NCBI GenBank assembly: GCA_024742305.1
Contig: JANSYQ010000011.1
Coordinates: 1 to 64,000 of the forward strand
Source: a bacterium
GTDB taxonomy: Bacteria; Bacteroidota; Bacteroidia; Flavobacteriales_D; Crocinitomicaceae
Length of the DNA stretch: 64,000 bases
Direction of reading: 5' to 3'
The number at the start of each line of letters is the position of its first letter. The first letter of the stretch is position 1. Of the stretch, positions 8,266-15,559 are shown in pieces. A program made the translations under genes and the position numbers. The notes below the pieces were generated by a model. That model was not told the DNA's origin. It saw nothing but the letters and a program-made list of their open reading frames with translations, and did no database searches.

Positions 8266-9114
8266 TTAGTTAGCTACGCTCATTTTCTTCGTGATTGTTC
8301 CTTGCTCAGAAGTAACGTTGATCATGTAGATTCCTCCGGCAAGACCGTTCATATCTACAACGAACTCAGTTCCTTCAACAGCTCCAGACTGTACTAATTG
8401 TCCTGATGCAGAAACAACAGTTACGTTAGCTCCAGTTACCGCTTCGTTCAAACGAACCATTACAGAGTTGTCTGCTTGGTTGATGAAGTGTACGTACTGA
8501 TCCATAGTACCTTCCTCGATGTTAGCAGTTGCTCCAGCTTCGATTCCAACTTGTCCAGCGTTGTAAGCGTAATCTTTCAAAGTCCAGATATCACCTTCAG
8601 CTTGTACATCCATACGTGCCCATCCGTAGTAAGTGTTTCCACCTGAATCGAAACGCAATCCTAAGTACTTATCTGTAACACCGTTCCAGTTTTCGTTGTA
8701 AGGGTTAGCAGACGCTTGGTTGTAAGCCATTGTGTTTGTAGCAGCGATCCAGTTCAACGTGTTGTCGATCATTGTCCCCATATCCAAAGCTAGTGCATAA
8801 TCAAATCCTGAAGGAGTTTCACCAGCAATAGCGTTGTTAGCTGCTTGTGATCCATATCCAGCTACAACTGTTGTTCTAACACGAACTGGACCTTGCGATG
8901 TAGTTTGGTAAATACTATCACCTGATGCGATAATAAAATCAAAGTTTCCATCGTTGTTCATATCCAAACCAAATCCGATTTCATCACCAGGGTGCGTAAA
9001 ATCAGGATCTACGTCCGTGTAAACAATCTGTGCGTTAGCACCTGTAGCCCCTACAGTAACAGCAGCTGCAGCAGCTGTATACTTGGACAATCTTTTTTGT
9101 AATTCTTTCTTCAT
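8266..9114 (-). CDS. T9SS type A sorting-domain secreted protein
   Basis: 282 residues. An Ala-rich signal sequence (about 1-28, ending GANAQ) leads to a mature part that starts IVYTDVDPDFTHPGDEIGF and contains an FG-GAP/VCBS-like Asp-rich stretch (LDMNNDGNFDF). The last 75 residues form the T9SS type A C-terminal domain: NQADNSVMVRLN, ANVTVVSASGQLVQ, LAGGIYMINVTSEQGTITKK. This domain directs passage through the T9SS outer-membrane channel. The function of the middle domain is not recognised. It has its own predicted promoter and terminator, so it is a monocistronic surface or secreted protein. Confidence 0.88.
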   Translation of the reverse strand: MKKELQKRLSKYTAAAAAVTVGATGANAQIVYTDVDPDFTHPGDEIGFGLDMNNDGNFDFIIASGDSIYQTTSQGPVRVRTTVVAGYGSQAANNAIAGETPSGFDYALALDMGTMIDNTLNWIAATNTMAYNQASANPYNENWNGVTDKYLGLRFDSGGNTYYGWARMDVQAEGDIWTLKDYAYNAGQVGIEAGATANIEEGTMDQYVHFINQADNSVMVRLNEAVTGANVTVVSASGQLVQSGAVEGTEFVVDMNGLAGGIYMINVTSEQGTITKKMSVAN

Positions 9115-9142
9115 AGAGAGTTTTATTGGTTAATTAACGAGC

Positions 9143-9174
9143 CGAATTTAAAGCAATTATTTCTCAATTACAAA
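9143..9174 (-). promoter_or_regulatory. predicted promoter of the T9SS cargo gene
   Basis: On the minus strand TTTG (9174-9171), 20 bases, then TAAATTCG (9150-9143), seven of eight matches to the Bacteroidota -7 pattern allowing two free positions. The start codon is 28 bases downstream. Confidence 0.5.
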
Positions 9175-9191
9175 AAAATGGATGTCTAATG

Positions 9192-11642
9192 TTAGGAAAT
9201 AAATGCCTGTATTAAATCTGTGTTAACATCTTCTGTTCGATTCAAGTACACAATATCCAAGTTGGGCTGTTGAGACATCCACACACGTGAAACTTCCTCT
9301 TGTTTCTTGATGGCTTCCAATAAGTTTTGGTTATAGGTCGCTTTTCTAAGTTTCCCCATTTCATTGATGTACATGGCGACATCATCGTGGTTGTCGTTCA
9401 CAAACAATAATCGATAGGAATATCGCTCAGGAATAGAACCTAGCATGCTCATCGGAACATAGATCAACTCTTCGTTCACATCATCGTACCACTCGTTACC
9501 TTGTGGGAAATTCTCTCCCAAAAGATCGTCCTTTCCGAAAATGCTTATTCCTTGTTCTGATAGAGACTCCAAGATACGCACGAGTTTTTCGCCCGGAAGT
9601 CCGGTGATCACCGTTTTCGTACCTTGACTAATCGTATCAAGTAATGCTTTGTATTTCTTTATTTCCTCTTCGTTTTCAGTTATTTCAGCCAAATCGTATA
9701 GCCAACGATATGCTTTAATGAAGGGTGATTTCATGGCAATTACGACTTCAAACGATCGTTTTGCCGTCTCGTATTCTTTCATCAGCGCCAGCGTCTCTCC
9801 CAAGTGCAGATGGGCCAGTGGGAAATGATAAATACAATCAATGGCATTCAAAAAGTATTCTAAAGCCGTCTCGTAATCTTCCATACTTTTGGCGGCCACA
9901 CCGTAGCCAAGATGAGCATGAGGATTATCCGGGTCCTTCTCTATTGCCTTACCGAAAGCAACCATGGCACGGTCAGATTCGCGTAAAGCGTTGAGTAATT
10001 GCCCCATATCAACCAATACTTCAATGGAATCAGGATAGTTTTTTGTCGCGCGCTCCAACGCTTTGAACGCCAACCTCGGATTGTTCAACCCTAATTGTAC
10101 TTTGGCTTGTAGAATATCTAGATAGCTTGGTGCGAACAACTCCATTTTATTGAAATACTCCAAGTATTCCTCAGCCAAAGCAAAGCGTTTTGTTTTAATA
10201 GCGGCATTGATGGTTTCTATCAAGTAGCGAAAATCGGGATTATTACGATCTTCAATTTCCAGCATGATTTCTAAACACTCTTCGTATTTGCCGTTGGATG
10301 CGTATGACTTGGCGAGATAGAAATTGTTCTCGCGCATGGTATTTTGGAAGTATTCCTTCGAAACTTGTTCCGCGTCTTCTCCCTTCTCGATTTGTAAATC
10401 GTTAATGTACCCTAAGTCAATTAATTGTTGCAGTGCTGCTTCATTGCCCGCATCTTCTCCTTTGAAGTCTGCCACAAGTTCACCTCCGAAGCGTTCATCG
10501 TTCTGCCAAGAGTCGATGTACTTTACCGGTTTGGGGTCTTCGTACATCTCCATCAATGGTTTACCATCCATATCTCTTCCCACTGGTAAATCAAAGAGGG
10601 TTAACAAGGTTGGTGTAATGTCGAGAATGCTTGCCCCGTATATATGTTCTCCTTTTTTGATTCCCGGCCCGGCGGCAACAAATACACCATACGGCGCGTG
10701 CTCAATTGCCGGCCCTGATGGTACGTTTGGTAGAAATTTCGGACGAAGGTGGTCAGAATGAAATCCATGGTCAGAGCATATAATAACCGTAGTATCTTCA
10801 TCAATTTGGCTCAACAACCGCTGTAGCATCATGTCGTGCCAAACATAGGCACCACGAACTACTCCTGAGTATAGCTCGAAAGCTTCTTCACTCATGCCTT
10901 CCATCTTCGGTGGGTGGAACTTCATGAACGCGTGACAGAAATGATCCATCGCGTCATGGTATACAGCCGTAATATCCCACTCCGTTGTGTCGAGTAGTTC
11001 GGTTGTAACGGCATGTACGGAGGATGAATGCGCTAGAAATTTTGCAATGATTTTGAGTTTTGTTTCCTCGCTCTCCTTCTTGTTTAATTCAACAGCCCTC
11101 GGAACGAATGGCGTAACCAAATGTCCACTAATGTCTTGAGGATGAACTCGCAATTCTGCCAAACTTTCCGCCAAGCTTTCAGGGTATACGGAAGCAGGAG
11201 CAATTGGCCAATCTTCTGCATCCAAAACCTTGTTGCCATCTTTTTCCAAATGAAATCGATTGGAAACCATTACCCCGTTAATTGACTCGACTGGATTGGA
11301 AGGCCACCACGCAACTACGTTACTTTTCAGTCCTTCTTTTGTAAACATGTTCCAAAAAGCATCTACTTTTCTTCCCTGCGATGATATCGGCATAATACCG
11401 CCTTTACCATTACTTTCTACAAACCCAAGTACACCATGCTTATATGGACGAACACCCGTTGCCATGGAAGTCCATAACATTGGAGACAAAGGCGGATCAA
11501 GCGTAGCGATTTTTCCACGAACTCCGCGATCAACGATACTTTTAAATGCTGGCATGTGTCCCTCAGCCATCAGCTGATCGCACAATTTCCAGTCACAGGC
11601 ATCCCAGCCAACGAGGAGTACTTTACGCTTCTTCTTTTCCAT
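9192..11642 (-). CDS. AlkP-superfamily phosphodiesterase/phosphatase fused to TPR repeats
   Basis: 816 residues, no signal peptide, so cytoplasmic. Residues 1 to about 375 are an alkaline phosphatase/nucleotide pyrophosphatase fold: Asp14 in VGWDACDW, nucleophile candidate Thr58 in PPLSPMLWTSMATG, metal ligands in HDAMDHFCHAF, CSDHGFHSDHL and EHAPYGVFVAAGPG. Residues about 430-650 are tetratricopeptide repeats (for example HAHLGYGVAAKSMEDYETALEY written in pieces HLGYGVAAKSMEDYETA). The C-terminal 160 residues are unassigned. The substrate is unknown. The start codon lies inside the end of a 58-residue gene, itself overlapping a sulfotransferase gene, so the three are translationally coupled. 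Confidence 0.85.
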   Translation of the reverse strand: MEKKKRKVLLVGWDACDWKLCDQLMAEGHMPAFKSIVDRGVRGKIATLDPPLSPMLWTSMATGVRPYKHGVLGFVESNGKGGIMPISSQGRKVDAFWNMFTKEGLKSNVVAWWPSNPVESINGVMVSNRFHLEKDGNKVLDAEDWPIAPASVYPESLAESLAELRVHPQDISGHLVTPFVPRAVELNKKESEETKLKIIAKFLAHSSSVHAVTTELLDTTEWDITAVYHDAMDHFCHAFMKFHPPKMEGMSEEAFELYSGVVRGAYVWHDMMLQRLLSQIDEDTTVIICSDHGFHSDHLRPKFLPNVPSGPAIEHAPYGVFVAAGPGIKKGEHIYGASILDITPTLLTLFDLPVGRDMDGKPLMEMYEDPKPVKYIDSWQNDERFGGELVADFKGEDAGNEAALQQLIDLGYINDLQIEKGEDAEQVSKEYFQNTMRENNFYLAKSYASNGKYEECLEIMLEIEDRNNPDFRYLIETINAAIKTKRFALAEEYLEYFNKMELFAPSYLDILQAKVQLGLNNPRLAFKALERATKNYPDSIEVLVDMGQLLNALRESDRAMVAFGKAIEKDPDNPHAHLGYGVAAKSMEDYETALEYFLNAIDCIYHFPLAHLHLGETLALMKEYETAKRSFEVVIAMKSPFIKAYRWLYDLAEITENEEEIKKYKALLDTISQGTKTVITGLPGEKLVRILESLSEQGISIFGKDDLLGENFPQGNEWYDDVNEELIYVPMSMLGSIPERYSYRLLFVNDNHDDVAMYINEMGKLRKATYNQNLLEAIKKQEEVSRVWMSQQPNLDIVYLNRTEDVNTDLIQAFIS

Positions 11643-11799
11643 TTTGTATTTCTTCCTTGTATTTCTTGTTTGCTTCTCTAATAGCTCTTACACCAATATT
11701 TCCCAATGCTAACACTCCAAGTGTTCCTCCAGGAGGCACTTTAAAAGGCTTACCATTCATGGTAATTACCACCTTTTGGTTCTCTTTATTATCCTTCAT
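11623..11799 (-). CDS. small conserved-looking protein (58 residues) between sulfotransferase and AlkP-TPR genes
   Basis: ATG at 11799, TAA at 11625-11623. The protein starts MKDNKENQKVVITMNGKPF, has a glycine-rich turn (VPPGGTLGVLALGNIGVRAI) and a charged helical end (REANKKYKEEIQNGKEEA). There is no signal peptide. Its start overlaps the end of the sulfotransferase gene by 11 bases and its stop lies 20 bases inside the AlkP-TPR gene, in a different frame. That double overlap on one strand is the main argument that it is real. No family is recognised. Confidence 0.7.
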   Translation of the reverse strand: MKDNKENQKVVITMNGKPFKVPPGGTLGVLALGNIGVRAIREANKKYKEEIQNGKEEA

Positions 11800-12346
11800 T
11801 TCTATTTCGATATAATTCCGGGTTCACTACTTCTGATAAACTTTCAGCATCCGCTTCCAATCCTAGAAAGTCAACTACCTGTTCTAAGGTTGGAACAGGG
11901 CTCGCCATTAACTCGTTGTAATTGATATCAATAAAAGGAATATCATGTTCTGATAAGAAACGGTATGTCTTTTTCAAATGAAACTCGTATATCGTTCTGA
12001 ACTTCTCTCGTTCGGAAGTTTGGTCCTTAGACAGCATCTTCTCCTGCGATTGTAGTATTTCTTCTATATCGCGACGCATGAATACCATTTTATATTTCAA
12101 ATTGGTCTTCATGTAAATGGGAAGTGGCGCGACAATTTTTACAGCTTTTCCCTCCGCTTTGTCTAAAAAGGAATTGTCTGCTACAATGTTTTTCACATCC
12201 TCCAACTCGAAATACCCCTGCGGATTGCTGATATCACTTTCACGAACACCATCTTGTAGAATGGGCACATTTGCTTTGTTCAGTACTTGCATCATAAGAG
12301 AGGTTCCCGACCTTGGAAGCCCCGTAACGACAATAATTTCAGACAT
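11789..12346 (-). CDS. small P-loop sulfotransferase family protein
   Basis: 185 residues. The N-terminal VVTGLPRSGTSLMMQVL (Gly9 to Ser16) is the 5'-phosphosulfate-binding loop of PAPS-dependent sulfotransferases; YKMVFMRRDIEEILQSQEKM matches the 3'-phosphate-binding strand-helix with its conserved Arg. It is shorter than typical sulfotransferases and may be a minimal member. The role would be sulfate transfer from PAPS to an unknown acceptor, or simply nucleotide binding. It heads the coupled operon with the 58-residue protein and the AlkP-superfamily/TPR protein. Confidence 0.8.
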   Translation of the reverse strand: MSEIIVVTGLPRSGTSLMMQVLNKANVPILQDGVRESDISNPQGYFELEDVKNIVADNSFLDKAEGKAVKIVAPLPIYMKTNLKYKMVFMRRDIEEILQSQEKMLSKDQTSEREKFRTIYEFHLKKTYRFLSEHDIPFIDINYNELMASPVPTLEQVVDFLGLEADAESLSEVVNPELYRNRNEG

Positions 12347-12402
12347 TGTTTTCGAGCGTTTTTGAAAGCGCCCAAATGTACGATTTTTCTAGATATTTTG
12401 CC

Positions 12403-12825
12403 CTATTTGCTCTCGCTTATTGACTCTGAAGAGTTCTGATTTTTAGCCGCTTCTTTCTTAAATCCAATGAAGAAGTTCGCCCAAATAATCTTGGACAAGG
12501 CATAATTATACGGAGCCGCGATTATAGAAACAAGGGAAATAATTCCTACTTGCCAACCAACATTTACCTGAGGAAAGAACAAGTTAAAAGAAACCCAAAA
12601 AGTGACAAAAAGCGCCACCCCTAGCGCGTACGCAACATACATCGCGCCGTAGTAGAACCCCGGCTCACGCGAGTATTTTAAGTCACATTTTGGACAGTGC
12701 TCATAAATATTCCCGGCATTCTTTAAATCGTATGGGTGAGAAGTGAAAAATTCTCCCTCCTGACATCTTGGACAACGCATCTTAAAAATGCTGTACAACT
12801 TCGATCCTTTACCCAATAACCTCAT
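12403..12825 (-). CDS. DUF983 membrane protein
   Basis: 140 residues. Two CxxC pairs (MRCPRCQEGEFF at about 17-20 and EHCPKCDLKYSREPGF at about 43-46) form a zinc-ribbon-like module, followed by two transmembrane helices (YGAMYVAYALGVALFVTFW and VGIISLVSIIAAPYNYAL). This matches the DUF983 family, whose members are found near cytochrome oxidase genes in some proteobacteria. The gene has a perfect TAnnTTTG element 20 bases before its start and a Crp/Fnr-like dyad farther upstream, arranged as at hemN and ccoS, so it is probably induced with the cbb3 oxidase. Confidence 0.88.
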   Translation of the reverse strand: MRLLGKGSKLYSIFKMRCPRCQEGEFFTSHPYDLKNAGNIYEHCPKCDLKYSREPGFYYGAMYVAYALGVALFVTFWVSFNLFFPQVNVGWQVGIISLVSIIAAPYNYALSKIIWANFFIGFKKEAAKNQNSSESISESK

Positions 12826-12845
12826 AGCGCTTCTTGATTATACTG

Positions 12846-12888
12846 CAAAGTTAATGGGATGTTTCCGTTTGAAAAGTGACAAAGGTCA
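12846..12888 (-). promoter_or_regulatory. Crp/Fnr-like dyad plus -7 element for the DUF983 gene
   Basis: The dyad TGAC-AAAG-GTCA occupies 12877-12888 (GTGAC/GTCAC if extended). On the minus strand TAACTTTG, a full match to TAnnTTTG, occupies 12853-12846. The distance from the dyad centre (12882.5) to the first T is 29.5 bases, identical to the hemN and ccoS promoters. paaA lies on the other side, 108 bases from the dyad. Confidence 0.7.
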
Positions 12889-12970
12889 CATTTCGCCTAT
12901 TATTCACGAAACTGACATTTATCATGTTTTTCCACCATTTTGAATCATTTTAATTCGAGAATATGCGACG

Positions 12971-12978
12971 TTACTTTG
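12971..12978 (+). promoter_or_regulatory. possible -7 element of the paa operon
   Basis: TTACTTTG, one mismatch to TAnnTTTG, ends 18 bases before the paaA ATG. No good -33 element is seen at the right distance. Confidence 0.35.
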
Positions 12979-12996
12979 TGTCACAATCAATGTATT

Positions 12997-13959
12997 ATGA
13001 AAGAAACGCTGCTAGACGAAGCTACATTGCTCGCTGAATTTGAAGCGAAAATTGATGCAGAAATTAAGATAGAACCACGCGATTGGATGCCGGATGCTTA
13101 CAGAAAACACCTGATTCGGCAGATTTCGCAACATGCCCACTCCGAAGTAATCGGGATGCAACCTGAAGGAAACTGGATCACTCGAGCTCCTTCGCTACGA
13201 TCGAAAAAAATTCTACTGGCGAAAATTCAGGATGAAGGAGGGCATGGACTGTATTTATACAGCGCCGCAGAAACGTTGGGTGTGAGTCGTGACCAATACA
13301 TTCAATGGTTACACGAAGGCAAAGCAAAATATGCCAGCGTCTTCAATTACCCAACGTTGAACTGGGCGGATATTGGCGCTATCGGATGGTTGGTAGACGG
13401 TGCCGCAATTACCAATCAGGTTTCTTTGCAACGAACTTCATACGGACCTTACTCAAGAGCCATGGTACGAATTTGTAAAGAAGAGTCCTTTCACCAGCGT
13501 CAGGGATACGAAATCATGTGGAAAATGATGGAGGGAACCAAGGATCAACAGCGTATGGCACAAGATGCAATCAACCGCTGGTGGTGGCCTGCATTGATGA
13601 TGTTCGGACCGCACGACAGCGATTCTGCGCATACTGGAAACGCGATGAAGTGGAAAATCAAACGGGAGACCAACGATCGTTTGCGCGAAAAATTCATCAA
13701 CAAAACGGTTCCTCAAGCTGAGCTTATCGGACTAAAAGTTCCTGATGCCAACCTCAAAGTTTCGGGCACCGATTCTTTCGGAGAGCCAACATACGATCAC
13801 AGCGACATCAATTGGGAGGAGTTTTGGCAAGTAGTGAACGGAAATGGTCCTTGCAACGAACAGCGATTGGAGCATCACGTCAAAGCGCACCAAGATGGAA
13901 AATGGGTTCGCGAATGTGCTAAGGCATTTCAAAATAACAACGATTCAATCAACCGTTAA
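12997..13959 (+). CDS. paaA: 1,2-phenylacetyl-CoA epoxidase, catalytic subunit A
   Basis: 320 residues from ATG at 12997; the longer frame from 12940 would run across the predicted promoter. Diiron ligands of the ferritin-like fold are visible: [13 protein letters not shown] (E-x-x-x-H type) and [17 protein letters not shown] (E-E-x-x-H). The segment [16 protein letters not shown] is typical of PaaA. With PaaB and PaaC it forms the oxygenase that epoxidises the ring of phenylacetyl-CoA in the aerobic phenylacetate pathway. It is followed after 10 bases by a Gre-like gene and then paaB and paaC. Confidence 0.95.
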   Translation: MKETLLDEATLLAEFEAKIDAEIKIEPRDWMPDAYRKHLIRQISQHAHSEVIGMQPEGNWITRAPSLRSKKILLAKIQDEGGHGLYLYSAAETLGVSRDQYIQWLHEGKAKYASVFNYPTLNWADIGAIGWLVDGAAITNQVSLQRTSYGPYSRAMVRICKEESFHQRQGYEIMWKMMEGTKDQQRMAQDAINRWWWPALMMFGPHDSDSAHTGNAMKWKIKRETNDRLREKFINKTVPQAELIGLKVPDANLKVSGTDSFGEPTYDHSDINWEEFWQVVNGNGPCNEQRLEHHVKAHQDGKWVRECAKAFQNNNDSINR

Positions 13960-13969
13960 ATAGAAAATT

Positions 13970-14413
13970 ATGGACAAGCAAAGCATTAAAAACTTTCTAT
14001 TGGAGAAGCAATCTACCTTGGTTTCCGAGTTGAAAGAACAAACGCAAACCATCCACACCATGGTGGACATAGACGAATCGGATACGATTGATCCGGAAGA
14101 TTATTCGCACCAGTATGAATCGCAGGAAATGGAGCAAATGCTAAAGGTTCAATTGAATCGTGCCGAGCGCGGATTAGAGATGTTGGCGAGTTTGGATATC
14201 TCGCCGAAATCGAAAGTGGAAACTGGCGCCATCATTCAAACCGACTCGTTAAACTTTTTCATCGGATACCCAACCATTCCTTTTGAAATGGAAGGTCAGC
14301 GCTACGTAGGAATTTCCGCAGGATCGCCCATCTATACGCTGATGAACGGCAAGCGCAAGGGAGATTCCTTCCAATACGCCGGTACACCTTATAACATTAC
14401 TAATATTTTTTAG
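13970..14413 (+). CDS. GreA/GreB C-terminal-domain-like protein inside the paa operon
   Basis: 147 residues. Residues 1 to about 75 are helical and probably form a short coiled-coil hairpin with an acidic centre (IDESDTIDPEDYSHQYESQ); residues about 82-147 resemble the FKBP-like C-terminal domain of GreA/GreB (GISAGSPIYTLMNGKRKGDSF, with the SP...L...GD pattern). Gre factors enter the RNA polymerase secondary channel. The gene sits 10 bases after paaA and 3 bases before paaB, which is not part of the usual paa gene order. A protein of the same layout is encoded at 33886. Its role in phenylacetate metabolism is unknown; an RNA polymerase or stress role is inference. Confidence 0.7.
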   Translation: MDKQSIKNFLLEKQSTLVSELKEQTQTIHTMVDIDESDTIDPEDYSHQYESQEMEQMLKVQLNRAERGLEMLASLDISPKSKVETGAIIQTDSLNFFIGYPTIPFEMEGQRYVGISAGSPIYTLMNGKRKGDSFQYAGTPYNITNIF

Positions 14414-14416
14414 ATC

Positions 14417-14743
14417 ATGAGTACTACAGTTAATTCATCAAACGAACGCGCTCAAGATGGCGCAGATCAAGGACCACTTTGGGAAGTATTCATCCAATCC
14501 AAACCGGGCCTTGCTTTTAAACACGCTGGAAGTGTCCATGCTTACGACAAGGAAATGGCCATTGAAAATGCGCGCGACGTCTACACACGGCGCAACGAAG
14601 GAACCAATTTATGGCTGGTGCCAAGCAATGAAATTGTAGCGGTGAGCGCCTCGGAAAATGCCTCTTTCTTCGAACCGGCATCTGACAAAATATACCGTCA
14701 TCCGACATTTTACAATCTGCCCGAAGGCGTAAAACAGATGTAA
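14417..14743 (+). CDS. paaB: 1,2-phenylacetyl-CoA epoxidase, subunit B
   Basis: 108 residues. GPLWEVFIQSKPGLAFKHAG near the N-terminus and AIENARDVYTRRNEGTNLW are characteristic of the small PaaB subunit, which bridges PaaA and PaaC and is needed for activity. The ending ADKIYRHPTFYN-like segment (SDKIYRHPTFYNLPEG) is also typical. The stop overlaps the paaC start by one base (TAATG), so the two are coupled. Confidence 0.94.
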   Translation: MSTTVNSSNERAQDGADQGPLWEVFIQSKPGLAFKHAGSVHAYDKEMAIENARDVYTRRNEGTNLWLVPSNEIVAVSASENASFFEPASDKIYRHPTFYNLPEGVKQM

Positions 14744-15498
14744 TGGAAACAGGAAAAAGAAATTACTATCTAGAAATTGCCGATAACGCTCACATCTTGA
14801 GCCATCGTCTGGCTGAAAATTGCAGTCGTGGACCGTTTTTAGAAGAGGATTTGGCTTGTACGAACGTTGCCCTGGACCTCATCGGTTTGGCAGAATCTGT
14901 GTATAACGAAATTGCCAAGCAATTGGAAGGAAATATATCGGGGGACGACGTTGCTTACCGCAGAGACGAAATTGACTACCGCAATTGCCTTTTGACAGAA
15001 CAGCCGAATGATGACTTTGCGCATCTGATGACACGGCAGTTCTTCATGGACACTTACCACTACTACATCTTTACCGAATTATCTGTTTCGAGCGACACGT
15101 TTTTATCCGCTTTGGCGAATAAATCATTGAAGGAGGTAACGTACCATTTAAAGCGTAGCTCGGAATGGATGATTCGGTTTGGTAACGGCACAAAAGAATC
15201 CAGTGAGCGTGCTCAGGCGGCCATCAATCGCTTGTGGCGCTACACGGATGAACTTTTCACTAGCGACGAAAGTTATTCTGATTTGATTGGTACTGGAGTT
15301 TATCCCGATCAGGACAAATTGAAAAAGTCGTGGATGCAAAAAGTGGACGAAGTGTTCTTCTTGGCACAACTCAGAAAACCTGAGAACAAGGGGTTTCAAC
15401 TGCACGGAGGTAAGTCAGGAAGACATAGCGAACACATGGGGTACATTTTATCGGAGATGCAGTTTCTCCCGAATAAATACCCGGACGCTACATGGTAG
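14743..15498 (+). CDS. paaC: 1,2-phenylacetyl-CoA epoxidase, structural subunit C
   Basis: 251 residues, normal length. Recognisable PaaC segments: ADNAHILSHRLAENC, EEDLACTNVALDLIGLAE, LLTEQPNDDFAHLMTRQFF, and LKRSSEWMIRFGNGTKES. PaaC is the ferritin-like structural partner of PaaA. No paaD or paaE (Fe-S assembly factor and reductase) follows; instead a short tandem repeat and a convergent Crp/Fnr gene end the operon, so those genes must be elsewhere if the pathway is active. Confidence 0.94.
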   Translation: METGKRNYYLEIADNAHILSHRLAENCSRGPFLEEDLACTNVALDLIGLAESVYNEIAKQLEGNISGDDVAYRRDEIDYRNCLLTEQPNDDFAHLMTRQFFMDTYHYYIFTELSVSSDTFLSALANKSLKEVTYHLKRSSEWMIRFGNGTKESSERAQAAINRLWRYTDELFTSDESYSDLIGTGVYPDQDKLKKSWMQKVDEVFFLAQLRKPENKGFQLHGGKSGRHSEHMGYILSEMQFLPNKYPDATW

Positions 15499-15499
15499 G

Positions 15500-15557
15500 G
15501 TGAGTGTGAGAGTGAGTGTGAGAGTGAGTGGGAGAGTGAAAGTGAGAGTGAGTGCGG
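15500..15557. repeat. 12-bp tandem repeat, about 4.8 copies
   Basis: Units at 15500, 15512, 15524, 15536 and 15548 (partial) derive from GTGAGTGTGAGA with 0-3 changes. They fill the gap between the paaC stop and the stop of the convergent regulator gene. Confidence 0.85.
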
Positions 15558-15559
15558 AG

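Noticed and set aside
8203-8397. Plus-strand frame across a terminator and the 3' end of the T9SS gene
   Set aside because: It reads through a clear hairpin and the complement of conserved T9SS-tail codons.
12876-12889. Fnr-like dyad as the activator site of paaA
   Set aside because: The spacing and -7 element fit the DUF983 gene on the other strand; paaA starts 108 bases away and has only a weak element at the required distance. A secondary effect on paaA is not excluded.
15500-15557. CRISPR array
   Set aside because: Units are contiguous 12-mers without spacers.
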